Below, in pieces: positions 1 to 8,692 of a stretch of DNA of 64,000 nt. How positions within the stretch are numbered: the stretch's first letter is position 1; the number at the start of each line of letters is the position of its first letter. This DNA comes from Bacteroidia bacterium (GTDB lineage Bacteria; Bacteroidota; Bacteroidia; Flavobacteriales; Flavobacteriaceae), in contig JAUICK010000001.1 in NCBI GenBank assembly GCA_030427865.1, positions 248,001-312,000 on the forward strand. The letters are read 5' to 3'. A program made the translations under genes and the position numbers. A model generated the notes under the pieces. The model ran no database searches, was not told where the DNA came from, and saw only the letters and a program-made list of their open reading frames with translations.

Positions 1-3000
1 AAGCAAATGCAAAAGGAATGGCTCCTCATGCAAGTGCTATCGGAAACGACTGGAATAATGATCTTGCAGAGGCAACTACAGCAGCAGGTAATGGAATGTT
101 AGTTTCTAATCATTCTTATGGTTTTTCTGCTAGAAACCCTAACACAGGGCAAGCTTGGTTGCCAGATTACTATTTTGGAGGCTACATAGAAGAATCAAGA
201 GGCTGGGATAATTTAATGTTTAATGCTCCAAATTATTTAATGGTTGTTGCAGCTGGTAATGATGGAAATGATAATTCTGCAAATGGAGCTCCATTAAATG
301 GAAATTCTTCCTATGATAAATTAACAGGACATTCTACTTCAAAAAATAATTTAGTTGTTGCAAATGCACAAGATGCAAATATTGATGCTAATGGCAACCT
401 TATATCTGTTACTATTAATAGTAGTAGTAGTGAAGGTCCAACAGACGATTTAAGAATTAAACCAGACATTACTGGTAATGGAACAGGAGTTTATTCTACT
501 TACCATAATAGCGACTCAGCTTACAATAGTATTAGCGGAACATCAATGGCATCACCAAATGTTGCAGGAACCTTATTGTTATTACAACAACATGCTAATA
601 GTGTTAATGGTTCTTATATGAGGGCTGCAACACTTAAAGGTCTTGCATTACATACAGCAGATGATGCAGGAACTAATGGCCCAGATGCAATTTTTGGTTG
701 GGGACTTTTAAATGCAAAAAAAGCAGCTGAAGCAATTACTCAAAATGGAAATGAATCTAAAATTGAAGAACTTACATTAACCTCTGGTCAGACTTATCAA
801 ATTACTGTAGATTCTGATGGAGTGAATAATTTAATAGCTTCTATATCTTGGACAGATCGTCCAGGAACAGCAAACACTATTGTTAATAATTCTAATGCTG
901 TATTGGTAAACGATTTAGACGTTAGAGTTACTAAAGGAGCTACAACACATAATCCTTGGAGATTAACAGGTATTACTACAAATGGAAAAGGAGACAATAT
1001 TGTAGACCCTTTTGAAAGGGTTGATGTCCCTGAAGCTTCAGGTACTTACACAATTACTGTTACCCACAAAGGTTCTTTAACAGGAGGAAGCCAAAATTTC
1101 TCTTTAATAGTTACAGGATTATCTGGAACACCTATTGTTTGTAACGCAACTGTTCCAACTGGAGTCAGCACAACTAATGTTTCTGCATCAGGAGCAACAA
1201 TTGGTTGGGATACTGTAACAGCTGCAACATATGATGTACGTTACAGAGTATCTGGAACTTCTACTTGGATAACTAACACCGTTAATGGAACTTCAACAGT
1301 ATTAAGTGGATTATCTGCTAACACTTCTTATGAAGTACAAGTTCGCAGTAAATGTTCTTCAGGAAACTCAGCATACAGTACATCAGCAAACTTTACAACT
1401 CCAGAAGTTCAATTAAATTATTGTGCATCTAATGGAAATGATGTTTCTGATGAATATATTAGTAGAGTACAAATAGAAACAATAAATAATACCTCTGGAG
1501 CTTCTTCAAGCGGTTATGCAGATTATTCTTCAATTTCTACTAATTTAACAAAAGGAAACTCTTCTACAATAACCATTACTCCTACTTGGACAGGAACTAT
1601 TTATAATGAAGGTTACGCTGTTTTTATTGATTATAATAAAGACGGAGATTTTGATGATAGCGGAGAAACTGTCTGGACGCAATCTGCTTCTAAAACAACT
1701 CCTGTAACTGGATCATTTACTATACCAACATCATCAATTACTGGTCAAACAAGAATGCGTGTTGTTATGCAATACAATGCAGTTCCTTCTGCATGTGGTT
1801 CTTATAATTATGGTGAAACAGAAGATTACACAGTAAATATAGTTAGTGGAGCTGCAGATGCAACTGCACCAGTAATTACATTAAACGGGGCTTCAACAAT
1901 AAATCTAACTGTTGGAGACTCTTTTACAGACCCAGGAGCAACTGCAACTGATAATGTAGATGGAAATATTTCTGCAAATATTGTTGTAACAGGTTCAGTT
2001 AATACATCAGTAGCAGGTACATACACATTAAATTATAATGTTAGTGACGCTGCCGGAAATGCTGCAACACAAGTTAGTAGAACCGTAAATGTAAACGAAC
2101 CAGCAGGCGACACACAAGCACCTACAGCGCCAACTAATTTAACAGCTTCAAATATTACTGAAACTACTGCTTCTTTATCTTGGACTGCTTCTTCAGATAA
2201 TGTTGGAGTTACAGAGTACGAGGTGTTTAGTAGTGGAACAAGTATTGGAACTGTTACAAGTACTGGAGCTAATATTACAGGTTTGGTAGCAAATACCACG
2301 TATTCATATACCGTAACTTCAAAAGATGCTGCAGGAAACGTTTCTTCTGCAAGTAATACAGCAACTTTTACAACTCTTGGAGGAACAGGAAGTGGATCAA
2401 CAACTACAATACACGAAGGTTTCTTTGAATCTGGATGGGATGGTTGGACAGATGGAGGTTCTGATTGTTACAGATATTCTGGTTCTCGTTCTTATGAAGG
2501 AAATTATTCAATCCGTTTACGAGATAATTCTGGAACAGCATCTGCAATGACATCAGAATCGTTTAACTTAACAAGTTATGACCAAGTTGAAATAAAATTC
2601 TATTTCTATTCTTATTCTATGGAAAACGGAGAAGATTTTTGGTTACGATTCTATAATGGATCTTCATGGGCAACCGTGGGTACTTGGGCCAGAGGTACTT
2701 CTTTCGATAATAATAATTTCTATACTGCAACAGTAACATTAAATGCATCAGAGCATAATTTTGCAACTAATTCGAGATTTAGATTCCAAAATGACGCTTC
2801 TGCAAATGCAGACCATATATACATAGACCAAGTTACAATTAAAGGTATTATTGGTAATGGTGGAAATTCTATTAATACCATAAATACAGTTGGTAATAAT
2901 TTTAATTCTGTTACTTCTATTTCTAACAATAGTTTTAATGATAGTGTGGTATACCCCAATCCTGCTGTTAATGTTTTAAATATCAATCCAAGTTTTGGTG

Positions 3001-3164
3001 CTATTAAATCTACTTTTAGAATTACAAATTTATTAGGACAAGTAATCAAAACTGGCACCATCAAAAATAATTCTATTAATATAAGTACTTTGAAAAAAGG
3101 AATTTACTTAATAGAACTTACAGACGAAGAAGAAACTTTTACCCAAAAGTTTATTAAACAATAA
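1..3164 (+). CDS. Secreted subtilisin-like (S8) protease with T9SS sorting domain, 5' end missing
   Basis: This is the C-terminal part of a secreted S8 family serine protease. The frame is open from base 3, so the true start, signal peptide and the catalytic Asp and His lie left of the window; the ATG at 18 is internal. The catalytic Ser is in GTSMASP (codon at 543-545) and the oxyanion-hole Asn in AAGNDG about 95 residues earlier. After the protease domain come a pre-C-terminal beta domain, a fibronectin III domain (about residues 375-460 counted from base 18), a GEVED domain ending in YGETEDYTV, a DUF5011-like Ig domain with DNVDG, a second fibronectin III domain and a jelly-roll-like domain. 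The last 75 residues, starting VYPNPA and ending in a GIYLIEL strand and KFIKQ, are a type A T9SS sorting domain, so the protein should cross the outer membrane by T9SS and be attached or released. The substrate is unknown. Confidence 0.93.
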   Translation, partial: ANAKGMAPHASAIGNDWNNDLAEATTAAGNGMLVSNHSYGFSARNPNTGQAWLPDYYFGGYIEESRGWDNLMFNAPNYLMVVAAGNDGNDNSANGAPLNGNSSYDKLTGHSTSKNNLVVANAQDANIDANGNLISVTINSSSSEGPTDDLRIKPDITGNGTGVYSTYHNSDSAYNSISGTSMASPNVAGTLLLLQQHANSVNGSYMRAATLKGLALHTADDAGTNGPDAIFGWGLLNAKKAAEAITQNGNESKIEELTLTSGQTYQITVDSDGVNNLIASISWTDRPGTANTIVNNSNAVLVNDLDVRVTKGATTHNPWRLTGITTNGKGDNIVDPFERVDVPEASGTYTITVTHKGSLTGGSQNFSLIVTGLSGTPIVCNATVPTGVSTTNVSASGATIGWDTVTAATYDVRYRVSGTSTWITNTVNGTSTVLSGLSANTSYEVQVRSKCSSGNSAYSTSANFTTPEVQLNYCASNGNDVSDEYISRVQIETINNTSGASSSGYADYSSISTNLTKGNSSTITITPTWTGTIYNEGYAVFIDYNKDGDFDDSGETVWTQSASKTTPVTGSFTIPTSSITGQTRMRVVMQYNAVPSACGSYNYGETEDYTVNIVSGAADATAPVITLNGASTINLTVGDSFTDPGATATDNVDGNISANIVVTGSVNTSVAGTYTLNYNVSDAAGNAATQVSRTVNVNEPAGDTQAPTAPTNLTASNITETTASLSWTASSDNVGVTEYEVFSSGTSIGTVTSTGANITGLVANTTYSYTVTSKDAAGNVSSASNTATFTTLGGTGSGSTTTIHEGFFESGWDGWTDGGSDCYRYSGSRSYEGNYSIRLRDNSGTASAMTSESFNLTSYDQVEIKFYFYSYSMENGEDFWLRFYNGSSWATVGTWARGTSFDNNNFYTATVTLNASEHNFATNSRFRFQNDASANADHIYIDQVTIKGIIGNGGNSINTINTVGNNFNSVTSISNNSFNDSVVYPNPAVNVLNINPSFGAIKSTFRITNLLGQVIKTGTIKNNSINISTLKKGIYLIELTDEEETFTQKFIKQ

Positions 3165-3188
3165 TATTTATATACTTTCTAAGTCAAT

Positions 3189-3215
3189 AAAACCTCAAGC
3201 TTTGCTTGAGGTTTT
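3189..3215 (+). terminator. Rho-independent terminator of the S8 protease gene
   Basis: A 12-bp perfect stem (3189-3200 with 3204-3215) closes a three-base loop and ends in a run of T, 25 bases after the protease stop codon. The core is CCTCAAGC/GCTTGAGG. Confidence 0.9.
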
Positions 3216-3224
3216 ATATTATTA

Positions 3225-3288
3225 TCACGGTTTTCAGTGATTTATCTCACGGTTTTCAGTGAGGTAAAAATTTCACGGTTTTCAGTGA
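3225..3288. repeat. Three tandem copies of a 16-bp imperfect palindrome
   Basis: TCACGGTTTTCAGTGA occurs identically three times, at 3225-3240, 3247-3262 and 3273-3288, with start-to-start spacings of 22 and 26 bases. Each unit has dyad symmetry (TCAC.G....C.GTGA), which is the look of a protein-binding site, and the spacing is near two helical turns. The last copy ends directly before a candidate -33 element, so the set is placed like an operator or activator array. I did not notice other copies in the window, and I cannot name the regulator. Confidence 0.85.
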
Positions 3289-3319
3289 TTGACAAGTATT
3301 CTTATTTACTATACTTTTA
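3289..3319 (+). promoter_or_regulatory. Candidate Bacteroidota promoter after the triple repeat
   Basis: TTG at 3289-3291 is followed after 20 bases by TACTTTTA at 3312-3319, close to the Bacteroidota consensus TTG-N17..23-TAnnTTTG (only the last base differs). Transcription would begin near 3326. It could drive the short hairpin transcript described next, the ABC-F gene, or both. Confidence 0.45.
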
Positions 3320-3325
3320 CCTCAT

Positions 3326-3412
3326 CATAGTTCCATTTAATTTAAATCCCCCTAAAAAAGCCTCCTATAAATTAAATGATATCAAAAACCCAAGTTAACC
3401 CTTGGGTTTTTT
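3326..3412 (+). ncRNA. Possible small RNA or structured leader ending in a terminator
   Basis: Between the candidate promoter and the ABC-F gene the transcript would fold into two hairpins. The first has an 11-bp perfect stem (3334-3344 with 3368-3378) and a 23-base loop holding two C-rich patches, CCCCC and CCTCC. The second is an intrinsic-terminator-like hairpin with an 11-bp stem (3384-3394 with 3401-3411). A separate -7-like sequence (TTTCTTTGC, 3414-3422) lies just past it, so the ABC-F gene may have its own promoter, leaving an independent RNA of roughly 87 bases. The alternative is an attenuated leader of the ABC-F mRNA. The evidence is structural only. Confidence 0.35.
3384..3411 (+). 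terminator. Terminator-like hairpin just before the ABC-F gene
   Basis: AAAAACCCAAG (3384-3394) pairs with CTTGGGTTTTT (3401-3411) around a six-base loop and ends in T residues. It lies about 30 bases upstream of the ABC-F start, so it either ends an upstream short RNA or acts as an attenuator. Confidence 0.6.
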
Positions 3413-3442
3413 GTTTCTTTGCAAAAAACTAAATTTGTTTCT

Positions 3443-5299
3443 GTGAATTATCTATCTGTAGAAAATATTTCTAAAGCTTATGGAGAGCGTGTCTTATTCG
3501 AAAATATCTCTTTTGGAATTAATAAAGACCAAAAAATAGCTTTTGTTGCCAAAAATGGAAGCGGAAAAACATCTATCTTAAATATAATTGCAGGCTTAGA
3601 TGTACCAGATTCTGGGCAAGTTGTTAGTAGAAAAGGAATTTCTATTGCTTATTTGGCTCAAAAAGATAATTTAAACTTAGATTTAACTATCGAAGAAACC
3701 ATTTTTGCTACCGATAATAAGATTTTATCTATTGTAAACGAATATGAAAAAGCTTTAAAAAACCCTGATGACGCAGATGCTTATCAGGTTGCTTTTGAAC
3801 AAATGGAACATTATAATGCTTGGGATTTTGAAACGCAATACAAGCAAATTTTATCAAAATTAAAATTAAACGATTTAACCCTTAAAATTGAGAAACTTTC
3901 TGGAGGACAAAGAAAGCGTCTCTCATTAGCCATTGTTTTAATAAATAAGCCAGATTTATTAATTCTTGATGAACCAACAAATCATTTAGATTTAGAAATG
4001 ATAGAATGGTTAGAAGCTTTTTTTGCTAAAGAAAAAATAACCCTTTTTATGGTAACACACGATCGTTATTTTTTAGAACGTGTGTGCAATGAAATTTTAG
4101 AATTAGACGAAGGAAAAATCTATAAATACAAAGGTAATTATTCATATTACTTACAGAATAAAGAAGAGCGATTAGCTTTAGAAGCAACCAATTTAGGCAA
4201 AGCTAAAAGTTTGTTTAAAAAAGAATTAGATTGGATGCGAAAGCAACCCAAAGCAAGAACTACCAAATCTAAATCTCGTATTGATGATTTTTTTGAAATA
4301 AAGAAAAAAGCGCATCAACGTAGAAAAGATCATCAAGTTCAGTTAGAAATTAACATGGAACGTTTAGGAAGCAAAATTTTAGAACTTCATAAAGTGTATA
4401 AATCTTTTGGAGATTTAAAGGTTTTAGATGGTTTTGATTATGTTTTTAAACGTGGAGAACGTATTGGAATTATTGGAAAAAACGGAACAGGTAAATCTTC
4501 TTTTTTAAACATTATTACCCAAACTGCTCCTGTAGATGCTGGAAAAGTAATTTTAGGTGAAACTGTAAAATTCGGTTATTATACACAAGCTGGAATAGAA
4601 ATAAAAGAAGGACAAAAAGTAATTGAAGTTGTTAAAGAATTTGGTGAAGAAATTCCTCTAACAAAAGGTAGAAGAATCTCTGCTTCACAATTGTTAGAAC
4701 GATTTTTGTTTGATAAAAAGAAACAATACGATTTTGTTGAAAAATTGTCTGGAGGAGAGCAAAAACGTTTGTATTTGTGTGCAGTTTTAATTCAAAATCC
4801 TAATTTTTTAATTTTAGATGAACCTACTAACGATTTAGATGTGGTTACCTTAAATGTATTGGAAAATTTCTTGTTAGATTATCCAGGAAACTTAATCGTA
4901 GTTTCTCACGATCGTTATTTTATGGACAAAATTGTGGATGCTCTTTTTGTTTTTAGAGGCAATGGAGTTGTTGAAAACTTTCCTGGAAACTATTCAGATT
5001 TTAGGGCTTATGATAGTTCTGCACCCAAAGAAGATAAAAAGGAAAAGGTTGTTGAGAAAGTTGAAAAGAAAAAGACAACTTATACTTTAAGTTTTAATGA
5101 AAAAAGAGAATTTGGTGCTTTAGAAGCAGAAATAGAAAGACTTCAAAAAAAGAAATTGAAAATAGAAAAACAATTTTTAAACGTAGAAATAGATCCAGAT
5201 GATATAGCAAAAAAATCTGAAGAATTACAGGAAATTATTGATACTTTAGAACAAAAAGAAGAACGTTGGTTAGAACTTTCTATGAAGTTAGAAGATTAA
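3443..5299 (+). CDS. ABC-F family ATPase (Uup-like)
   Basis: A soluble ABC-F protein with two ATP-binding cassettes and no membrane segments; family members act on the ribosome and some protect it from antibiotics. Cassette 1 shows Walker A GSGKTS, signature LSGGQ and Walker B LLILDEPTNHLD; cassette 2 shows GTGKSS, LSGGEQ and FLILDEPTNDLD. A charged linker lies between them and the C terminus is a Lys/Glu-rich coiled coil, as in Uup. I place the start at the GTG at 3443 (MNYLSVENISKAYG), because family members begin there; a TTG at 3419 in frame would add eight residues that look like leader DNA. The gene converges on the exonuclease gene, the two stop codons overlapping by 4 bases. The coiled coil favours a housekeeping Uup-type role over a resistance protein. 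Confidence 0.93.
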   Translation: MNYLSVENISKAYGERVLFENISFGINKDQKIAFVAKNGSGKTSILNIIAGLDVPDSGQVVSRKGISIAYLAQKDNLNLDLTIEETIFATDNKILSIVNEYEKALKNPDDADAYQVAFEQMEHYNAWDFETQYKQILSKLKLNDLTLKIEKLSGGQRKRLSLAIVLINKPDLLILDEPTNHLDLEMIEWLEAFFAKEKITLFMVTHDRYFLERVCNEILELDEGKIYKYKGNYSYYLQNKEERLALEATNLGKAKSLFKKELDWMRKQPKARTTKSKSRIDDFFEIKKKAHQRRKDHQVQLEINMERLGSKILELHKVYKSFGDLKVLDGFDYVFKRGERIGIIGKNGTGKSSFLNIITQTAPVDAGKVILGETVKFGYYTQAGIEIKEGQKVIEVVKEFGEEIPLTKGRRISASQLLERFLFDKKKQYDFVEKLSGGEQKRLYLCAVLIQNPNFLILDEPTNDLDVVTLNVLENFLLDYPGNLIVVSHDRYFMDKIVDALFVFRGNGVVENFPGNYSDFRAYDSSAPKEDKKEKVVEKVEKKKTTYTLSFNEKREFGALEAEIERLQKKKLKIEKQFLNVEIDPDDIAKKSEELQEIIDTLEQKEERWLELSMKLED

Positions 5300-6012
5300 A
5301 CCCTAACAATGTTTTCTTCTCTTAGTAATTCTTGATTGTTGAATCGTAATAAAATTTGAGCAACAGCAATGGTGTCTTTTTCGCAATAATTTACAATTCT
5401 TTGTAGATTTTTTTCTTGATAATATACTTTGGCAACTTCACTCCCATCAATATCATCTTTTGGTGATGGAATTCCTAAAATAGAAGTCAATAATTTTAAA
5501 GATGTATAATGTTTATAATCTCCAAATTTCCATAGTTCTAAGGTATCTAAATGCGGAACTTCCCATGGTTTTTTACCAAATAAATTCAGTTTTTTTGGCA
5601 ATTTTATTTGATGTATTATCATTCTTCTTGCAAGAAAAGGAAAATCGAATTCTTTTCCATTATGAGCGCAAAGAATATTACTTTTCTTAGCAAAATGTTT
5701 GTCTAATAAAACTTTAAAATCTAAAAGAATTTTATGTTCATCATCACCATAAAAAGAAGTAATTCTTAATTGTTGTTTATCTTCCATATCAACAAAATAA
5801 CCAACAGAAATACAGATTATTTTTCCAAATTCTGCCCAAATTCCTGCACGTTCATAAAAATTTTCAGCAGTAAAATCTTCTTTTCGTTGGTATTGAGTTT
5901 TTTTACTAAAAAGTTCTTGTGTTTCTTTAGAGAGCTGATTCCAATTTTCTTTTTGCGGAACAGTTTCTATGTCTAAAAAAAGGATATCATTTAGTTTTAA
6001 GGATAAATTCAT
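5296..6012 (-). CDS. PolB-like 3'-5' exonuclease (DEDD family)
   Basis: A 238-residue predicted 3'-5' exonuclease of the family related to the proofreading domain of family B DNA polymerases. Visible DEDD signatures are FLDIETVP near residue 14 (first Asp and Glu), AHNGKEFDFPFL near residue 116 (second Asp) and YCEKDTIAVAQILLRF near the C terminus (last Asp). It stands alone, without polymerase domains, as usual for this family. The likely role is trimming of single-stranded 3' ends in DNA repair, by family analogy. A TATCTTTA element about 25 bases before the ATG is a plausible -7 box, sitting right after the terminator of the neighbouring gene. Confidence 0.85.
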   Translation of the reverse strand: MNLSLKLNDILFLDIETVPQKENWNQLSKETQELFSKKTQYQRKEDFTAENFYERAGIWAEFGKIICISVGYFVDMEDKQQLRITSFYGDDEHKILLDFKVLLDKHFAKKSNILCAHNGKEFDFPFLARRMIIHQIKLPKKLNLFGKKPWEVPHLDTLELWKFGDYKHYTSLKLLTSILGIPSPKDDIDGSEVAKVYYQEKNLQRIVNYCEKDTIAVAQILLRFNNQELLREENIVRV

Positions 6013-6047
6013 AGCAGTAAAATTCTTTTTCTTGAATAAAGATAATA

Positions 6048-6076
6048 AAAAAGCTTCGAAAATTTCGAAGCTTTTT
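6048..6076 (-). terminator. Bidirectional terminator hairpin after the duplicated-domain T9SS gene
   Basis: A 13-bp perfect stem (6048-6060 with 6064-6076) around a three-base loop has A and T runs at both ends, so it can work in either direction. It lies 24 bases past the stop of the 6100-8472 gene and upstream of the exonuclease gene. Confidence 0.88.
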
Positions 6077-6099
6077 ATATTTATTAAGTTAAAAAGTTA

Positions 6100-8472
6100 T
6101 TATCTAATAATTAATTTTTTAGTAGCTATTTTACCACTTTCTTTAACTTTTAGAATATAAACTCCTGAATTTAATGCAGAAACGTCTATATCTTTCTTTG
6201 TTCCAGAAAAGTTTGAAGCAAATACTTTTTTTCCTAAAACGTTAAAAATAATAACTTCTTTACTATCAGTACTTGCGCTTTTAACTGTAAACCTATTACC
6301 TGTTACTGGATTTGGATACAATGCAAATCCGTCTATAGCACTATTTTTAACAGATGCAGTTGGGTTTGTTGTAACATCTTTCCAAGAAGTACCAATTCGT
6401 AATTCATCAAAATTTATAGTAGGAGTTTCTGAATCTGAATCTTGTCTTAATATAAATCTATTAATTTCGTCTGCAGATCCACCAGTTAAAGTAATATTTG
6501 CAGAAGGAGGTGTATTTGTTCCAAAGGTAGCTGCATCAGGAACAGTCCATAATTTTACTTCATCTGTATCTAAGTTATAAGAAACAACAACAAAAACTGG
6601 TTCTGCTAAATTAGCAGTAAACCCAGTATGCATGGTAGATGTACTCCCTATACTAACTCCAACGTTAAAGGTTAACCCTTCATTTGCACCTCCAGCTGTT
6701 GGGTCTTTAACCCAAACTCTTGCTCTAAAAGAGGTATTGCTTTCTGCTAAAACAGCAAAATAACCTCCATTGGCATTTGTTTTAAAATCATCCATATTAG
6801 TAATGCTCATCAAAAAAGAAGTATAAACAATTCCTGTTGTTTTCCCTTCAAAACCGATGTAAGGATCACTTCCTTTACCATCTAATCTAACAAAGTTTCC
6901 TATTGGATCTGGTAACTGAGCAGAAGTGTAATAGTTTCCTAAAATAGGATTTCCACCTCCATCATCATTTTTTATAACTTGTATATCGTTTGCAGGGTTA
7001 GAAACACTTGCATCTTTCCATAATGGATTAGAAATTAAACTTTGATTTTCTGTGTAACTAAAAGTTTCTAATATTGGCAACGGATAACATATTGGGCTAG
7101 ATATATTTCTTGTAAAATCGCAACTACTTCCAGAATCACCAACTACTTTTACAATTATATTGGTACCTTCTGGAATACCTGTTATTGTAATTTTTCCAGA
7201 AGCACTTGTACTTGGGTTGTCTCCGGTTATAGTGCCTACATTATTATCGTTGGTATCTTTTGCTGTTATGGTATATGTAGTTCCTGTGTTACCATCACTA
7301 AAATCAATAGAGGCTTGGTAAGTATCTGTACCAGATGTAGTTGCATCACATGTTTTGGTAATGGTAGTTAATTGAAGATTACAAGGTAAAGTAACCGAAA
7401 ATGTAACTGATGCTTCAGCTTTAGGGGTTAAAGAATTCCCTGAATTATCAACTAATTCAACTTTTGCTGTATAAGTTCTACCAGCAACTACTGTAATTGG
7501 GTCTGGTGTTGCTGTAAAAAAGTTTCTTACTTCTGTTGCTTGCCCAGTTTCTTCTAAAGTGGCTTTAAGGTAACCATCACCAGTGTTATCGCTAACTCCT
7601 CCTCCAGCGTCTCCAGAAACTGTAAAATTTTGGATATTTAAATTAATAGGAACTTGAGTTGTATTAGCAGGAAAAATCTGGTTATTTGAAGGAGAGTTTA
7701 TAGTTACAGATGGTGTAGTAGATACAGCTCCTGAAGGTGTTACAGAAGCCCAAGTAGTTCCTATTCTTAATTCATCAATAATCATATTTGGCGTTTCTCC
7801 TGTTGAATCTTGTCGTAACATAAATCTATCTATAGAGTTTGGGCTTGAATCTGTACCTGTTAAATCTGGCGCTGGTGCAGAACCTGCCTCAAAAGTTGAT
7901 GAATTTGGATTTATCCAAGAATTAACAACTCCTGTATCCACATTATAACTTACAACAATTAATAAAACATCATTAACATTAAAATCATCTCCAAACTCAG
8001 CTGTTGGTGTAGAACTTGAGTTGTTGTAGGCAAAATCAATTGTACTTCCTACTGGGTTTGTTGCTGGTCTTACCCATAACCTTGAGCTAAATGAGTTTGT
8101 TGTTGAGCCAAATAGAGCAAAATAACCCCCATCAGTTAAATCTACTATGTTAGATATATCTGTTACTTTAACTAAGAATGATGCATATACTACACCCGAG
8201 GTAACTTCGTTAAATAGTACTCTTGAATCAATAAAACCTCCAACCAAATTAATAGAGTTTCCTGTAGAGTTTGCAAAACCAGAATATGATAAACTTCCAG
8301 AAACTACATCTATAGGGTTAGAAGAACCGTTAAAATCTTCCCAATTTGTTTGATCTCCTAAACCAGCTCCAACAGTATAGTCAAAACTCTCATAATGAGG
8401 TAAACTAACTTGCGCAGATGCAATCACAGAAAAGAAGATTAATAATAAACCAAAAAAGTAATTTTTTTTCAT
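6100..8472 (-). CDS. Secreted T9SS cargo protein with two related beta-sandwich domains
   Basis: The 790-residue product starts with a clear signal peptide (MKKNYFFGLLLIF then ASAQ, about 20 residues) and ends with a T9SS type A sorting domain (YPNPVTGNRF, GVYILKV, KKLIIR). Between them are two homologous units of about 215 residues. Both run from LPxxExFxYT through GGYFAL/GGYFAV and ARVWV/SRLWV to a shared ending of the type RFxLRQDSxxETPxxxxDELRIGTxW. The units flank an Ig-like region (residues about 260-460) with TINSPSNNQIF. The fold of the units is probably a concanavalin/LamG-like jelly roll, as in polysaccharide-binding surface proteins, but this is inference. No catalytic motif is visible, so binding or adhesion is more likely than enzyme activity. 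A TATATTTAC box about 35 bases before the start may be its promoter. Confidence 0.85.
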   Translation of the reverse strand: MKKNYFFGLLLIFFSVIASAQVSLPHYESFDYTVGAGLGDQTNWEDFNGSSNPIDVVSGSLSYSGFANSTGNSINLVGGFIDSRVLFNEVTSGVVYASFLVKVTDISNIVDLTDGGYFALFGSTTNSFSSRLWVRPATNPVGSTIDFAYNNSSSTPTAEFGDDFNVNDVLLIVVSYNVDTGVVNSWINPNSSTFEAGSAPAPDLTGTDSSPNSIDRFMLRQDSTGETPNMIIDELRIGTTWASVTPSGAVSTTPSVTINSPSNNQIFPANTTQVPINLNIQNFTVSGDAGGGVSDNTGDGYLKATLEETGQATEVRNFFTATPDPITVVAGRTYTAKVELVDNSGNSLTPKAEASVTFSVTLPCNLQLTTITKTCDATTSGTDTYQASIDFSDGNTGTTYTITAKDTNDNNVGTITGDNPSTSASGKITITGIPEGTNIIVKVVGDSGSSCDFTRNISSPICYPLPILETFSYTENQSLISNPLWKDASVSNPANDIQVIKNDDGGGNPILGNYYTSAQLPDPIGNFVRLDGKGSDPYIGFEGKTTGIVYTSFLMSITNMDDFKTNANGGYFAVLAESNTSFRARVWVKDPTAGGANEGLTFNVGVSIGSTSTMHTGFTANLAEPVFVVVSYNLDTDEVKLWTVPDAATFGTNTPPSANITLTGGSADEINRFILRQDSDSETPTINFDELRIGTSWKDVTTNPTASVKNSAIDGFALYPNPVTGNRFTVKSASTDSKEVIIFNVLGKKVFASNFSGTKKDIDVSALNSGVYILKVKESGKIATKKLIIR

Positions 8473-8636
8473 AAAATAAGTGTTAAGTGAATTGATGTGT
8501 AAATATAATAAAATTTTGTGTTGCCTTTATATTTCTGTTTGATTAACAAATCGTTAATTGAAAAGAATTCATCCACTTTGCTTAGGTTATTTTAATGTTA
8601 ACCAAAAAACCATTAAATTAAATGATTGTTAAGGAG

Positions 8637-8668
8637 TTGTTTTCGTAATATAATTATTACTATTTTTG
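8637..8668 (+). promoter_or_regulatory. Promoter of the two-component operon
   Basis: TTG at 8637-8639 and TATTTTTG at 8661-8668, 21 bases apart, match the Bacteroidota promoter consensus; the response regulator starts 24 bases downstream. Confidence 0.65.
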
Positions 8669-8692
8669 GTATTCATAGTATTTACTTAGTTT

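Noticed and set aside
3225-3288. The three repeats as a mini CRISPR array
   Set aside because: The repeats are only 16 bp, spacers would be 6 and 10 bases, and no cas gene is in the window.
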